Positions 34,975 to 45,800 of a stretch of 64,000 bases of DNA are shown here, one piece after another. Every line of letters begins with the position of its first letter. Positions within the stretch are counted from its first letter, which is position 1. Source of the stretch: Auriscalpium vulgare (lineage: Eukaryota; Basidiomycota; Agaricomycetes; Russulales; Auriscalpiaceae); NCBI GenBank assembly GCA_019915015.1, contig JAHBBC010000001.1, positions 1,426,001-1,490,000 on the forward strand, in the 5' to 3' direction. The notes beneath the pieces were generated by a model, which ran no database searches, had not been told where the DNA came from, and worked only from the letters and a program-made list of their open reading frames with translations. A program made the position numbers and the translations under genes.

Positions 34975-36309
34975 TCAAACCGGCACCACCGGCATCGGTA
35001 TCGCTGGCTTGCGCGCGACAATGTACCCCGCGGTGCGGATCATGTGCCCCACCGCACGCAAAATGCGCGGCACCACCGACTCGCGCCGGCCCACAATCCG
35101 CGCGCGCATCTTTTTCGCGCCCATGTCCTCGCAGATCTCCTCGAACCGCCACACGACATCGTCGATCGAGGGCCGCGCGAACGGGTCCTTCTGGATCATG
35201 TCGTTCACGAGCGGCATGAAACGGTCGAACCCGTAGTATTCCTGCGGTTCTGCGGTGAGTGGTGTGCGGATCGCTAAGGACGGTATGCAACTCACGAAAA
35301 CAAACTGTTGGCGGATCAGGTTGCCGAGGTAGTAGATGTCCGTTGGGAAAGGGTCGCATAGTTTGCTTTGGTCACGGTGTTCGGGCGCCGTGGCGTCGTC
35401 GCCTTTGGTTGGGTCGTCGAGCGCTGGGCCGTTCAGCGGCTCGTAGTGGCGCGCGAGGTGGAAGTCGATCAGGTAATACCGGGGCGGGCGCCGTGTGCGG
35501 GAGTAGCATCTCGCTTTGCCCTTCCAGTCCCGGCGGAGGCGGTGATCACATGGGTGGAAGGAGTCCGGATACATGGACGTGGGATCAAGCATGATGGTGT
35601 TGAATGTGCAGTTCCTAAATTCCTTGTCAGGCGAGCGCGGTACAGAAGGGGCAGAAGGCGCACCTGTGAGCAATACGGAGATGATGCAGGTGCTGTATGG
35701 CCTGAATGGAATAAATGACAGAGAGTGAGCCATGTGTCCGCTGAGATTTACATGGAAGGCAGATCGCACCTCGAACAGCTGACTAAGGAATGCAACTACC
35801 TCACCGAAGGTTCGGAAAGGTGGATCGTAGAATGGGCGGAGAAGAGGCAGGACTAACAGCCTCTGCGGATCGTCCCCGGGAAGCTGCACTACGTCAATTA
35901 GCGGTGCGCAATGGTTGTGCGGATTCGAAGCCACGGCTCCCGAGCAAAGGAAGCTGTACATGTCCAGCTCGAAGGGCTCGTCGTCGGGAAGGCGTTTCAG
36001 CACGACCGGTGTGCCGTCTGACAACCGCACGGCATCCATGACTGTGGGGCGCCACTGGAAAGGCAAGCACACGATAAGCACGACGACGGAGTGTAGACGG
36101 AGGCGGCGTACACGGCTGGGTTGCGCGTCCTCTGCTTCTTTTGGTCGACGACCGGTAAGACGCCATGAAGGCACCCAGTTCTGTCGGTAACGACGTCGCA
36201 GTGCGTATCCTGCCTGCTCGATGGGCCGCTGGCGCTCGCTCCACCATATTTCGTCGGGCGACAGCTCGTCAGGGCCACACTGCTGCGTCTCCCAGCTGTC
36301 TTGCGACAT
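34975..36309 (-). CDS. Protein kinase-like protein (possible pseudokinase)
   Basis: ATG at 36,309 gives MSQDSWETQQCGPDELSPDE, followed by the family-typical GYALRRRYRQNWVPSW. The N-lobe shows MDAVRLSDGTPVVLKRL (the Lys would bind ATP). After splicing two introns, LFE joins AIQHLHHLRIAH and then RNCTFNTIMLD, the catalytic loop with HRN instead of HRD. YYLIDFHLARHYEP stands for DFG as DFH. The C-lobe contains PTDIYYLGNLIRQQF and DPFARPSIDDVVWRFEEI. A hydrophobic C-terminus (RILRAVGHMIRTAGYIV) could be a membrane segment. The family is expanded in basidiomycetes with unknown substrates. Loss of the HRD aspartate and altered DFG suggest weak or no kinase activity. Confidence 0.75.
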   Translation of the reverse strand: MSQDSWETQQCGPDELSPDEIWWSERQRPIEQAGYALRRRYRQNWVPSWRLTGRRPKEAEDAQPSRVRRLRLHSVVVLIVCLPFQWRPTVMDAVRLSDGTPVVLKRLPDDEPFELDMYSFLCSGAVASNPHNHCAPLIDVVQLPGDDPQRLLVLPLLRPFYDPPFRTFGEVVAFLSQLFEVRSAFHVNLSGHMAHSLSFIPFRPYSTCIISVLLTGAPSAPSVPRSPDKEFRNCTFNTIMLDPTSMYPDSFHPCDHRLRRDWKGKARCYSRTRRPPRYYLIDFHLARHYEPLNGPALDDPTKGDDATAPEHRDQSKLCDPFPTDIYYLGNLIRQQFVFVSCIPSLAIRTPLTAEPQEYYGFDRFMPLVNDMIQKDPFARPSIDDVVWRFEEICEDMGAKKMRARIVGRRESVVPRILRAVGHMIRTAGYIVARKPAIPMPVVPV

Positions 36310-36791
36310 GATCAGAATGATGTGGATGAGGGAGAGCGAAGGAGCTGAGGAGACAGCGACTTGCTGCCAGAGCTCGCCGGTTCTCCTTAAATACCCGCCG
36401 TTGTCGTGCTCGGCGAGAGATCGAAGGGAAAAATGGCTCCATAATGCCTGGGAGTCCGAGGATACGCGCGCTCCGTCGTGCCATGCACAGTCGAGCAAGT
36501 GCATTGCCCAACTCGACACCGGCGGCGGTAATGATCGCGCGGTTGCCAGAGGTCCCGACGACGTAAATCAGCAAAAAGCGACATCTGCCCCAACTTCACA
36601 GTGAAGAGCGTACGTACACGGGAGGCGATCCATGGTGCCGGTGAGCGCGCGTCGCCGATCAAGCTGCTCGCATCGTGAGGCCGTAGGACAGTCGGCGGCG
36701 GCATAGACAAATACATGTAGACGTTCTAGATGCCGCCCATAGTAATACATGGAGATACGGTGGACGTGGGCAGAGGCCCGCACCCCCCAAG
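36310..36791. other. Intergenic region upstream of the kinase-like gene
   Basis: About 480 bp. The kinase frame is open upstream to 36,519, but that part lacks family similarity and I treat it as leader or promoter. Nothing else seen. Confidence 0.35.
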
Positions 36792-37346
36792 TCAGACGCC
36801 CAGCCAGAAGTCGCTATCGGGTTCCTTCGTGTCCTTCCTTTCCTGCGCACGCCGCCTCCGGCACTCCGCCTCGCGTGTCCGAACCTCGTCCCGCCAAGTG
36901 TGCACGTAAGCACGCGCATCCGCGATGTTGCCCTTCACACGCTGCACTTCGCAGGCCATGTCGCGGTCGATCTTGTCGAGCAGGTCGAGGAGCGAGATGA
37001 CCTGCTTTGAGGACACGGGAAGCGGCTTCTTCTCCTCGGCGAGGTACTCGGAGAGTGGGCGGGTGACGGTAATCTCGGGGACAGAGCGCACGCAGTAGAT
37101 GGGAGTGAGCAGAGAGCTCGTGGAGCTTGTGGCCGTGGCCGAAGTCGCGAGAGAGGGAGCTCCATCGGAGTAGGATGACGTGAAGGTTGTGTCCGACCTT
37201 GTGAGCGAGACTAGCGAGTGCGTGCTGCGGATAGTGCGCAGGACGGCTGGGCTGAACACGGTGTCCGAGGACGAGGACGAGAGGAGAGGCGAGGTTGAGA
37301 CTTCGATCTTGAGCATTGGTGCAGTCTGATACTTGGTTCCGGTCAT
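36792..37346 (-). CDS. Unknown protein with C-terminal coiled coil
   Basis: Intronless 184-residue frame from ATG 37,346. Residues ~20-90 are Ser/Thr-rich and likely disordered. Residues ~100-175 (KQVISLLDLLDKIDRDMACE through RTREAECRRRRAQERKD) form a charged, heptad-like helix. I do not recognise a family. The skewed composition and the clean coding frame support a real gene. Confidence 0.55.
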   Translation of the reverse strand: MTGTKYQTAPMLKIEVSTSPLLSSSSSDTVFSPAVLRTIRSTHSLVSLTRSDTTFTSSYSDGAPSLATSATATSSTSSLLTPIYCVRSVPEITVTRPLSEYLAEEKKPLPVSSKQVISLLDLLDKIDRDMACEVQRVKGNIADARAYVHTWRDEVRTREAECRRRRAQERKDTKEPDSDFWLGV

Positions 37347-38175
37347 AATGGTGAAGTGGTAGACGGAGAGGGCCGAGGAATCGGACGAGCGGAGGAAGGT
37401 GCAGAAGGACGCCAGCGCCAGTGACGGGGAGACAAATAATGAGAGGATATGATAGTAGAGTACAGGTAGGGTAGGCTTGTCGATGCGCGGTACGTGCGAG
37501 GTTATAGAGTATTCTTTACTACCCGTTCGACTTTGTTGTGGTCTGTTGACACTCTGTTCACCGCTCTGTTAATCCTATCCTATCCTACAGAACAGAATGA
37601 CTGTCTTCTGTGTATTGATGTCAGCCACGGAGACTACTTCGATTCACCGCGAGGGTCCGTTCACGCGCTGTCTGTACGCCGAACGGGGCAGTGCCGAGCG
37701 AGGCGGTGTGCGCTGTGTCTGCTCAGCTGAGTGCTCAGTGCTATTTTTATCTACCGCGCGCTCACGTTACTTGCTGTGCACGCCGCACGGGGCGGTGCGT
37801 GCTGTGTCTGCTAATTTACTCGTTTTTATCTGCATGCCAGATGTCCGTACGCCAAAATACGTACTGGCGCATCACCGATCTCCTGTCAAATATAATTGTT
37901 TGAATGTAGGCTGGTTCAAACTGCGAAAGGGGAGACTCAGCCACCGGCTCAGCCCCTGCATAAATGTGCGTCCACCGAGAGACAGCTATCTCATATCCCC
38001 CATATCTCTCTTCAGCGGCGTCGTCTCCGTTCATGTGCTACGTCCTCTGAAGCGGGGTCTGTATTTGATACACAGAAAACGACGTTGAGGCAAGCAATAT
38101 TATCGACTTCGTGTTGATGGCAACTACTTAACCCTGACTGTTCTTCAGGACATCGACACGATCCAACTACCGGTC
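37347..38175. other. Divergent intergenic region
   Basis: About 0.8 kb between divergent genes. Around 37,650-37,830 there is a loose direct repeat (CACGGGGCGGTG-like followed by GCTGTGTCTGCT, twice). No gene assigned. Confidence 0.35.
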
Positions 38176-39651
38176 ATGTCAACACCTGCACCTCCAGCCT
38201 ACATGGAGTTCCCCACGCCGTCGCCGTCTGATGTCAAGGCACCGCCGGTGGTGCTGCGCTGGGACGGTGAGCAGGGCCCGGAACAGGAGTATGACCCGTC
38301 GTCGCGCCGCGCCCCGATGTACAGGTCGTCTATGCCCAGTCACAAGGCCCCCACGCCGCCCCCCGCAGTTGAACAGGAGTCTGGCCCGTCGTCGCGCCGC
38401 GACCCGATGTACAGGTCGTCTATGCCCATTCACAAGGCCCCCACGCCGCCGCCCGCAGTTCTCACCACACCAGTTGTAACCTATGACCCCGTGCCGCTGC
38501 AGATCACCACGCGCAAGCAGGCGCGCAAGCTCGTCTGTGCCTCGGCGCACTCTGTCCCGTCGATCACCAACATCATCGGCACGTACCTCTCCAACAAGAC
38601 GAACAACGAAGTCACTCGCATCAACCGCGGCGTGTCCGGCGAATACAGCCGATCGCGCCCCGAAGTGCAGATGTACAACCACGTCATGCACAAGCTCGAA
38701 ACTCTGTCGTGCGATGTGTACAACACCCGCGGCACCGACCAAGCCAACTGGGCGCAGGCATTCGGTCCGTTCCGCCGCCAGATGTTCAACGACCTGTATC
38801 GCGCCAATGACATGGTGCGCCTCTTTGCACGCGAAATCGCCGGCGCACCCATGCACTTGCCGCAGCTCGACAAGTGGGCTTTGGGCATCAAGCGCACCAA
38901 TTGGACGTACCCCCGCGCCGCCATCCAGGCGCCGAACCGCGGTGCATCGCTCGAACTGCTGGGCCTCGTGCGCACGGTCGTCTTGGTCGACGACAGCGGC
39001 TCCATGAGCGAGCCTGGTCACAACGCCTGGAGCACCAACTCCGACTGGCGCTACGCATTCGGCTCGCGATGGCAGCAGGCAGCCGACGTCGTGGTGGGAA
39101 TGGTGCCCAAAATCGCGCAGTACAGCCGCCTGGGTACGGACGTGATGTTCCTCAACCGCGAAGGCTACTTCCCCAACCTGCGCACCGAGGCCGAGGCGCG
39201 CGCTCTGTTCGACAACCAGCCTTGGGGCGGCACGCCCACAGGCCAGCGCGTCAACGATTTCCTCGATGCGTACATGTCCACGCTGCGCTACGATCGCTCG
39301 CTCATGCCGCTCAACCTCATCGTCATCACCGACGGCGAAGCGAATGACGAAGAGCTGCTGCACTGGTGCATCGAAGAGCATGTGACCAAAATCATGCACC
39401 GCGGCTACCCGGCGCACCAAATCGGCGCTGAGTTCGTGCAGGTCGGCGACTGCGAACGCGCCATGCGCAGCCTGGAGCGCCTCGAGGAGGAGGTCAGCCG
39501 CCACCACGGCATGTACCAGCGCGACGTGGTCGGCGTCACCCCGATAAACCGTGTGGGCCGCATGAACTCCGATGTCATGCTTGCCATTGCCATCAGCGGC
39601 ATCGACGCTCGCCTCAACGGGTACATGCGCCGCCGCGGCGTCAACATCTAG
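38176..39651 (+). CDS. von Willebrand factor A-domain protein
   Basis: Intronless 491-residue frame starting MSTPAPPAYMEFPTPSPSDV. The N-terminal ~95 residues are Pro-rich and contain a 30-residue tandem repeat (see 38,281-38,460). The vWA domain runs from about residue 270: VVLVDDSGSMSEP gives the MIDAS DxSxS, WGGTPTGQRV the Thr, and LIVITDGEAND the second Asp. All metal-coordinating residues are present. The domain ends with ISGIDARLNGYMRRRGVNI. No signal peptide or membrane segment. Strongly G/C-ending codons create a long antisense frame that is not a gene. Probably a cytosolic protein of basidiomycete-typical type; partner unknown. Confidence 0.8.
   Translation: MSTPAPPAYMEFPTPSPSDVKAPPVVLRWDGEQGPEQEYDPSSRRAPMYRSSMPSHKAPTPPPAVEQESGPSSRRDPMYRSSMPIHKAPTPPPAVLTTPVVTYDPVPLQITTRKQARKLVCASAHSVPSITNIIGTYLSNKTNNEVTRINRGVSGEYSRSRPEVQMYNHVMHKLETLSCDVYNTRGTDQANWAQAFGPFRRQMFNDLYRANDMVRLFAREIAGAPMHLPQLDKWALGIKRTNWTYPRAAIQAPNRGASLELLGLVRTVVLVDDSGSMSEPGHNAWSTNSDWRYAFGSRWQQAADVVVGMVPKIAQYSRLGTDVMFLNREGYFPNLRTEAEARALFDNQPWGGTPTGQRVNDFLDAYMSTLRYDRSLMPLNLIVITDGEANDEELLHWCIEEHVTKIMHRGYPAHQIGAEFVQVGDCERAMRSLERLEEEVSRHHGMYQRDVVGVTPINRVGRMNSDVMLAIAISGIDARLNGYMRRRGVNI
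38281..38460 (+). repeat. 90-bp tandem duplication in the vWA gene
   Basis: Two adjacent 90-bp units (38,281-38,370 and 38,371-38,460) differ at only a handful of bases. Each encodes a 30-residue unit containing SSRR.PMYRSSMP.HKAPTP. The unit length preserves the frame. Confidence 0.9.
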
Positions 39652-40286
39652 GACTGGACCGCCATGCCGGAGGGCGCACGCCCTCCGGCTCTTCGAGCTG
39701 CACGGTCCCGTCGTCTTAGGACGAAAACATAGGTGTCGTTGTGTTGCCGTAGCCGAAGTCTTCGACGGTTCAGCAATTCACTGTCGTCTCGTCTCGCAAG
39801 ACGCAGCAAGCCAAGCTAGCACTGCACTTGTCTCGCACTTCCCGCTGTGCCCCTCGCGTAGCAAGCGCGGCCGGTCGAGGCTCGAGGCGCACCTGGAGAT
39901 TGTCTGGAGCTCAGTCAAGCTTGTACCTGTTGTCTCAGAATGCGGCGAGGGAGGTGGTAGCAGGTCCGAGAGCCGAGCAGGGATCCATCGCGTGGGTTTT
40001 GGAAGGATGCGTTTGAAGGTTGGCCACTGGCCAGCTGCCCGCACAATATTTACTGTACACCGGCAGTAGGCTTGTAGGCATTTGAAAATAATTGGATGGA
40101 TATGCGTATTTGACACGCAGACACAAGTGATAGAAGCTACTAGCTAAGGTTCCACAAGTCTACGCCGACTACCGTCTACCAGTACTGTACGGCCTGCTCT
40201 GCGTCGGGGTTAGGGTTTCAGCAACCAATCAGAACCGTTTGCCTGCCAACTCGCATCCTCACCACGGACATCATCCACTATCAAAC
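39652..40286. other. Intergenic region
   Basis: About 630 bp between the vWA gene and the complex I subunit gene. The stretch after the vWA stop includes a GGAGGGCGCACGCCCTCC inverted repeat (39,668-39,685), a hairpin of unknown relevance. No gene. Confidence 0.35.
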
Positions 40287-40879
40287 ATGTCTCTCTCGCG
40301 GGCAGCGCTTCAAGGCGTACGGCCCCTGCCAATCCTTGTTCGCTCTCAGCGCAGGTTGTCATCGACAAGCGCCCACGACGAGCATCACCACGACGAGCAC
40401 CACGATTCCGCCCAGTACCCCAAAGAAGGTTGCGCCTCTTACACCCGGCTCCGCGTTCAGTCCCTCACACGCCTTGTCTTCCAGGTTTTACTTCTGCAGG
40501 ATGGCGTTACACCATTCTCGGCGCGCTGGGTGTCGTTGCCTTCTACAAGTGGGCCCCGTCGCAGGGCGACGACAACTTCGTGACGCGTTACATCGAGCAC
40601 TACTACACGCCCAAGGAGGCTTGGGAGGCGTTGAACAATAAGCATCTAGAACTGTCCACTCAGGTGCAGGAGACGGTCCACCTGGTGCAGGACGCGAGGC
40701 GACCGCCCATCATCCGGTATCGGCACCCACAGTGCGTATGCCGCCGTCTATTGCGTCGCAACGAGCTGAGACTGTGCCCTTCGTCTAGATCCTTCGAGAA
40801 AGCGTCGCCATACTTGATTCCCGTTGGACAGGCAGTTGATCTTTCTGGGCTGAAGGTCAAAGGCGACAAGGACTTTTAG
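40287..40879 (+). CDS. NADH:ubiquinone oxidoreductase (complex I) 17.8 kDa-type subunit
   Basis: Three exons, with introns at 40,429-40,484 and 40,732-40,788. Exon 1 encodes an Arg/Ser-rich mitochondrial presequence (MSLSRAALQGVRPLPILVRS) and a His-rich stretch DEHHHDEHH. Exon 2 has the membrane helix YTILGALGVVAFYKW followed by VTRYIEHYYTPKEAWEALNN. Exon 3 has SFEKASPYLIPVGQAVDLSG. The single helix and the FE..SPYL.PVG block match the fungal accessory subunit of complex I called 17.8 kDa in Neurospora. About 155 residues. Located in the inner mitochondrial membrane; an accessory, non-catalytic subunit. Confidence 0.72.
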
Positions 40880-41260
40880 ATGTATGCGCCCATCGTGACC
40901 TCACAATCAAGGATCTCGACGTTGTGGTTCTGCCGTGTACGATGGGGAACGGCATGCGCGCACTGGTGACTGAATGTGTATGAAAATGATCACCTGAAGC
41001 GTAAGTAACTAATCTTGGATTGAGAGGGTCGGTTCATGGGCTCTCGGCGTCAAGTAATTGTCAAACTGCTGTCTCGTGATATACTGGCTCAGCTGGCCCA
41101 CAATGCGTACATCTCTGGCGACATGTAATTGTCCTCTTCCCTCTGGATCTGTTCAGCCCTCCTCCTGTTCAACTCGCTGCGCCGGAGCCGTCTCATCTTC
41201 GGCGGCGGGGGAGGTCCACGAGACGTATACGGATCATGACGATTGCCCATCTCTAGTTGT
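40880..41260. other. Gap possibly holding a 3' exon of the minus-strand gene
   Basis: A minus-strand frame at 41,089-41,280 encodes MGNRHDPYTSRGPPPPPKMR and a basic helix (RRLRRSELNRRRAEQIQREE) and looks coding. It follows a GT...AG interval after the 41,261-42,025 ORF, but I could not find a phase-consistent junction. Confidence 0.3.
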
Positions 41261-42025
41261 TTATTTTGCCAACAGTACATGCGCGCTGTGAATCGCAGCG
41301 TCAGTACACAATGTGCTGCACCACTGCAAACGCGTGAACGAACTAGACTTCATTGGATCCGCGAATAATACAAATGGCCGAACGTTGCAGTCCTTGGTTA
41401 CCTCGATAGCTTCGTCCAGGTCAGCCACGATGGTCTCGTAGTCCACTTCCCCCTCGGGCTCTCGCAATCTCTGAGTGAGCCACTGCGGGTTGTCTGCGTG
41501 CGTCTTGTCAAGCACCTCCATCGCCCAGCACCGGCTGTCCCAGTTGTCCGCTTGGTGACGAACCTTGACGCTCTTGATGAACTTCTCCCACTTTCCGAGC
41601 TGCATGTACGGCACATAGCCGACGACGACGCCACCAAGGATGGCACCAGCCCCGAGCGGCGGATGCCGCACGTGCACATTATCATACGACCGGAGCAGTA
41701 TCCAAGACGTCGACGAGTCGGGCTCCATCATGGGCCACATGGTGTAGCGAGGACCGTGGAGTCGTCGCTTCTCGTCCGTCCATGCGATGAACATCCAATG
41801 GTCATCATACGGGAAACTGTCGGACGGGCGTGTGTAGTGGACGAGGACGATGGGGATGTTGGCGTTGGTCATGAATTTGGGGAGTGTGCGGGTGAGAATA
41901 TTCCACTTCGGTCGCTCGGGGGGCGTATCCAGGTAAATCAAGTCCTTCGAGGAGTAGAGGCCCCTGTAGTTCGGGTCCAAGTGCCCATCTGCGACCTTAC
42001 GCCATCCGAATTGGAGATTGAACAT
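41261..42025 (-). CDS. Unknown basidiomycete-type protein
   Basis: A 254-residue open frame starting MFNLQFGWRKVADGHLDPNY. It has clear protein-like blocks (NIPIVLVHYTRPSDSFPYDD, HWMFIAWTDEKRR, GAILGGVVVGYVPYMQLGKW, WDSRCWAMEVLDK) with beta-strand-like character and a Trp/Tyr-rich core. I do not recognise the family and propose no function. The 3' end after PFVLFADP is uncertain and may splice into the Pro-rich exon at 41.1-41.26 kb. The regular alternation of hydrophobic strands supports a folded domain. Confidence 0.5.
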   Translation of the reverse strand: MFNLQFGWRKVADGHLDPNYRGLYSSKDLIYLDTPPERPKWNILTRTLPKFMTNANIPIVLVHYTRPSDSFPYDDHWMFIAWTDEKRRLHGPRYTMWPMMEPDSSTSWILLRSYDNVHVRHPPLGAGAILGGVVVGYVPYMQLGKWEKFIKSVKVRHQADNWDSRCWAMEVLDKTHADNPQWLTQRLREPEGEVDYETIVADLDEAIEVTKDCNVRPFVLFADPMKSSSFTRLQWCSTLCTDAAIHSAHVLLAK

Positions 42026-42808
42026 AGATGTTCGTGGAGGATGAAAGTGGATAGCCTGTTGGCGTATGAGATGAGGATGGTGGACGGTCGAAAACGATTG
42101 GCCGAGGGAAGCCTGATGGAAGGGTTTGAATAACTAGCGAGACGAGGCGCCGCTTTTATAGCTTGCCCAAGTGTGGCCGGTGAGGCGTCGAGAACAAAGG
42201 AATGGCACAGCACGCCCCGGGAGTGGCGCGCTAGCGAGACCTGGGCAGCTTGGCAGCTGCAAGGCATTCGTTGGAAACCATTGAAAGGACCATTATACTC
42301 GTGAGGCCCTGAGACCTAAGCCAGATGCCTTGTCCAAGGCCGGTCGTTCTAGCATGAAGGCAGCGGGGCTATATAGCAGGGCTGCAGCGAGCAGGGAACG
42401 ATACTCTGCACATGCACGCAACATTGAATGTACGCACCGCAGCCAAGAACATAGCACGGAGTCCTGGACAGAGTTTGGAAACCATTGAAAGCACCCATTA
42501 TGTTCGCAGGAGCTCGAGGACGGGCGGGCGCTTGAGTAAACGCGTCGATCACGCGGAGAACGCGTTGTCGCGAATTCGAACCCGAAGGGGCAAGTCGAAC
42601 CTAAAACGGACGTTGACCGATTTTCGCAGGGTTGTTGAACGAGTCTGTCGCGAGGTCGGCTTTCGTCCAGTTCGACGTCGTGGGTTGGGCTCTTATACCC
42701 TTCAAGCACTTCCCTCGCGCACTGCGCTAGAGCCCCTCCCCCTCGTTTCTCCTCTATCTTACCGCGTGCCGTCAACCCTAGGCGCATGCTAATCTCCCCC
42801 GCCCCGCC
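42026..42808. other. Divergent intergenic region with a short direct repeat
   Basis: TTGGAAACCATTGAAAG plus CCATTAT occurs at 42,271-42,297 and again at 42,475-42,501, about 200 bp apart. The region separates two divergent genes. No gene assigned. Confidence 0.45.
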
Positions 42809-45800
42809 ATGATCCACATATTTTCAAGATCATCATGGCTCCCTCTCTCCCTCCTCGCCCTCGCCGATGCCGCCCTCGCCGCCCTCCCGCTCGTCGACTT
42901 TGACCGCATGGGCTCCGTCGGTCTCGCCGGGGCTTTCGCCGGACTCGATCTCTTCGATAACTCGACAAGCGGCGTCGCGTTCGACCCCACATCTTCCACG
43001 TTGCTGTCGCGTTCCTCTGATGGGGCCCTCACGCGGATTGGTTCGACAAATACAGGCGGGAGCATTGCAGCAGGGTGTGCGCTCGGCGAGTCCCTCTATT
43101 TCGCGGGCAGCTTCTCCTCCATCGGTTCTTCCTCCGCGGCCAATATCGCATCATACGACACCTCGTCAGGCTCCTTCTCTGCCCTTGGCAGCGGTGGGCC
43201 CAACGGCGCCATCCACGCGCTGTTCTGTGACTCGGCGAACAGCAAGGTGTGGGCGGGAGGTCATTTCACGTCACCCGGTTCGTCTGTCGCGGTATGGGAT
43301 GCGAAGGCCAAGTCATGGGCAGCGGCGCCGTTCGGCGGTCTCGCTGGCGCGGCCGCCGAGGTCCTTTCTATCACCACAAACTCCTCGCAGTCTAGCCTCT
43401 TCTTCTCCGGATCCTTCGTCACGTCCTTTGGCGGCAACGTCACCGTCCTGAACGGCACCAACAACCCCAATGTACCGTTTTCTCAAGGCGCGACGCCGTT
43501 CTCGTCGTCCCTGGTGCCTATCCCGCTTGCGAACTCGACCATCCAAGGCTCGCCCACTTCGACCGACCCAGCATTCAGCGACGTGCACAATCTGCTCTGT
43601 CCCACAGGCAATGATGGGCCAGGCCAGACCTGGCTGGCTGGGGATGGTGATCCCGCCCAGATCACCGCCCGGCTGTTCCAATCTGTCAGTGCCAGTGGCG
43701 TCCGTCTTGGGAACACTTTCGTCAACGGGCGCAGTACGACAACGTTCAGGTGAGTTTTTTCGGCGCATCGACGGCATATACTGACGCTTTAACCAAGCGT
43801 CATAACCATCCCCGACAACACCCCGCAAACCTTGCACTTCGTTGATCCTGCAACAGGCCAGAACCAGACATGTACAACGGACTGCCCGCTAGGCACCGAC
43901 CCGACGATTCTTTATCAGGACTTCACGTTCGGGAATGCTATCAGCGTAACTGGTGTGCAGATCACTTTGTCTGGGTGGACGGGGGCTGGCCCTGGCCTGC
44001 ACATCTTCCAGTTGCTGTCATCCGGTGCATTCGTGTCCGCTGTCAACAGCCAGAACGGGCAATCCTGTTTCGCTCCAAGCGCGTCTGACACCAGCTTCAC
44101 GGGGAATTGGGTTCAGGTCAACAGCAACACTGGCATCGCCGGCACCCAGCAGGCTGTCCTCGTTTCGACTTTCGATGTGGCAACAGCGCCGGCAAACGCG
44201 CCAAGCTTCACCTGGTCGCCGTACGTTTCTGCATCTGGCATCTACGATATCAATCTCCTTGTCCCCGGCTGCACGGCACTCACAGATTGTGGGCGGCGGA
44301 CGTCCGTGAAGGTGACCGTTTTCCCCGGAGGCGGACAGGAGCCCGTAATCAAGACATTCTCGCAGCAAAACCCACAGGACGTGACGCAGCTTATCTACAG
44401 TGGTCCTGTTATCCCGACATCGTCTCAATCCACCATGGTCGTTACGATGACGCTTGCAACCAACCCGGACGGTTCCGGACAGAATGGCCAGTATGATCTC
44501 GTAGCGGACAGGGTGCAACTCGTTCTCACCTCAGCGAACACAACCGGCGGCGCGTCTGGCGGATTCAACGTGACGGGATCAGGCCACAGCGCCTTTGGCT
44601 TCTTCGAATGGCCGTTGAGCGCACCGTCTGGCGTCAATGCCGCCAGCGGGCTGCCAAACGCTTCTCAAACCGCTCTGGACACCATCGGCCTCGACCTGTT
44701 CAATGGGCTCGGCGGCAATAGCAGCCTCACGGGGTCGAGCCAGTCGTCTGTCAACGCTGTCGCCCACCATTCGTCAGGAGCTGTCTTTGTCGCCGGCCTC
44801 ATGACGATGTCGTCTCCGAGCGCAAGCAATATCGCCGTGTTCAAGAACGGTGCCCTAGCCGCTCTGTCAGGTGGTGGCCTGAATGGTCCTGTAACGTCCC
44901 TCGCCCTCGATGGTGACAAGCTCTTCGTTGGCGGATCATTCTCCGACACTGCTTCAAACACCACCCAAGGCCGCTTGCGGAATGTTGCCGTCTACGATGT
45001 CAGTCAGGACCAGTGGTCGGCTCTGCAGGCGGGCGTCGATGGGCCTGTCACTAGCGTCAGTGTAATCGGAGGACAGGTTGCCGTCGCGGGCAACTTCACG
45101 ACGTTGCTCTCGGCTCCAGGTAGCAACGTTGGCCACGAGTCGCCGGGCTTTGCGCTCTGGAACGTTACTAACAACGCGTGGGCGAACAGCGGGGGCTTCT
45201 TGGTTGGGAGTCTGACATTCGTTGGAAACGGCACGGCGCCTTCGAGTGGCGAGCAGCAGTCCCAGGTCCTGGCTGGCAACATTGCCTCGTCTCTCAAGTT
45301 CGGTGCCAGTGGCTTCGTCATGCTCAAGAACGGGAAGAACGGGCAGCCCGAAGTCACGCCTCTCGGGGTGCAGCTGGACGACTCCGATGTCACGTCGACG
45401 CCTGCGGCGACGAAGCGTCGCCGCGAGCACGTCCGCCGCGGCCCGACGGCGTGGATCCCGCACCTGAAGCTCAGGCAGCTCTTTGCCCGCCAGTCCACCT
45501 CCCTCGCACCGTTGCCGGCGACCCCACCATCCCCGGCCCCCGCTGTTCTCGCAGGCGCATTCTGGACCAACACGAGCACCTCTGCCCAGGTCGTAGTCAT
45601 TGGCGGCAACTTCTCGTTCTCGGACGGCTCCAGCGAGGCGTCAGGCGTGGGCTTCTACAACCCGTCGACTGGCACGCTGTCCGGTCTCTCGGGCGCGCAG
45701 GTGAACGGTACAGTGCGCGCGCTGCTGGTCGTTGGGTCGCAGCTGTTCGTCGGTGGAGAGTTCACGATCCCTGGTGCGGATGTGAACGGGTTCGCGGTCT

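Noticed and set aside
37597..38088. 163-residue plus ORF upstream of the vWA gene
   Set aside because: Cys/Arg-rich, overlaps two other frames of similar length and contains a nucleotide-level repeat; no sign of selection.
38179..39507. 442-residue minus-strand open frame opposite the vWA gene
   Set aside because: It is an antisense shadow caused by strongly G/C-ending codons. The peptide has low complexity and no motifs, while the plus frame has a complete MIDAS site.
42867..43451. 194-residue plus frame overlapping the Rax2-like gene
   Set aside because: Shifted shadow of the Ser/Ala-rich ectodomain with typical Pro/Arg-rich out-of-frame composition.
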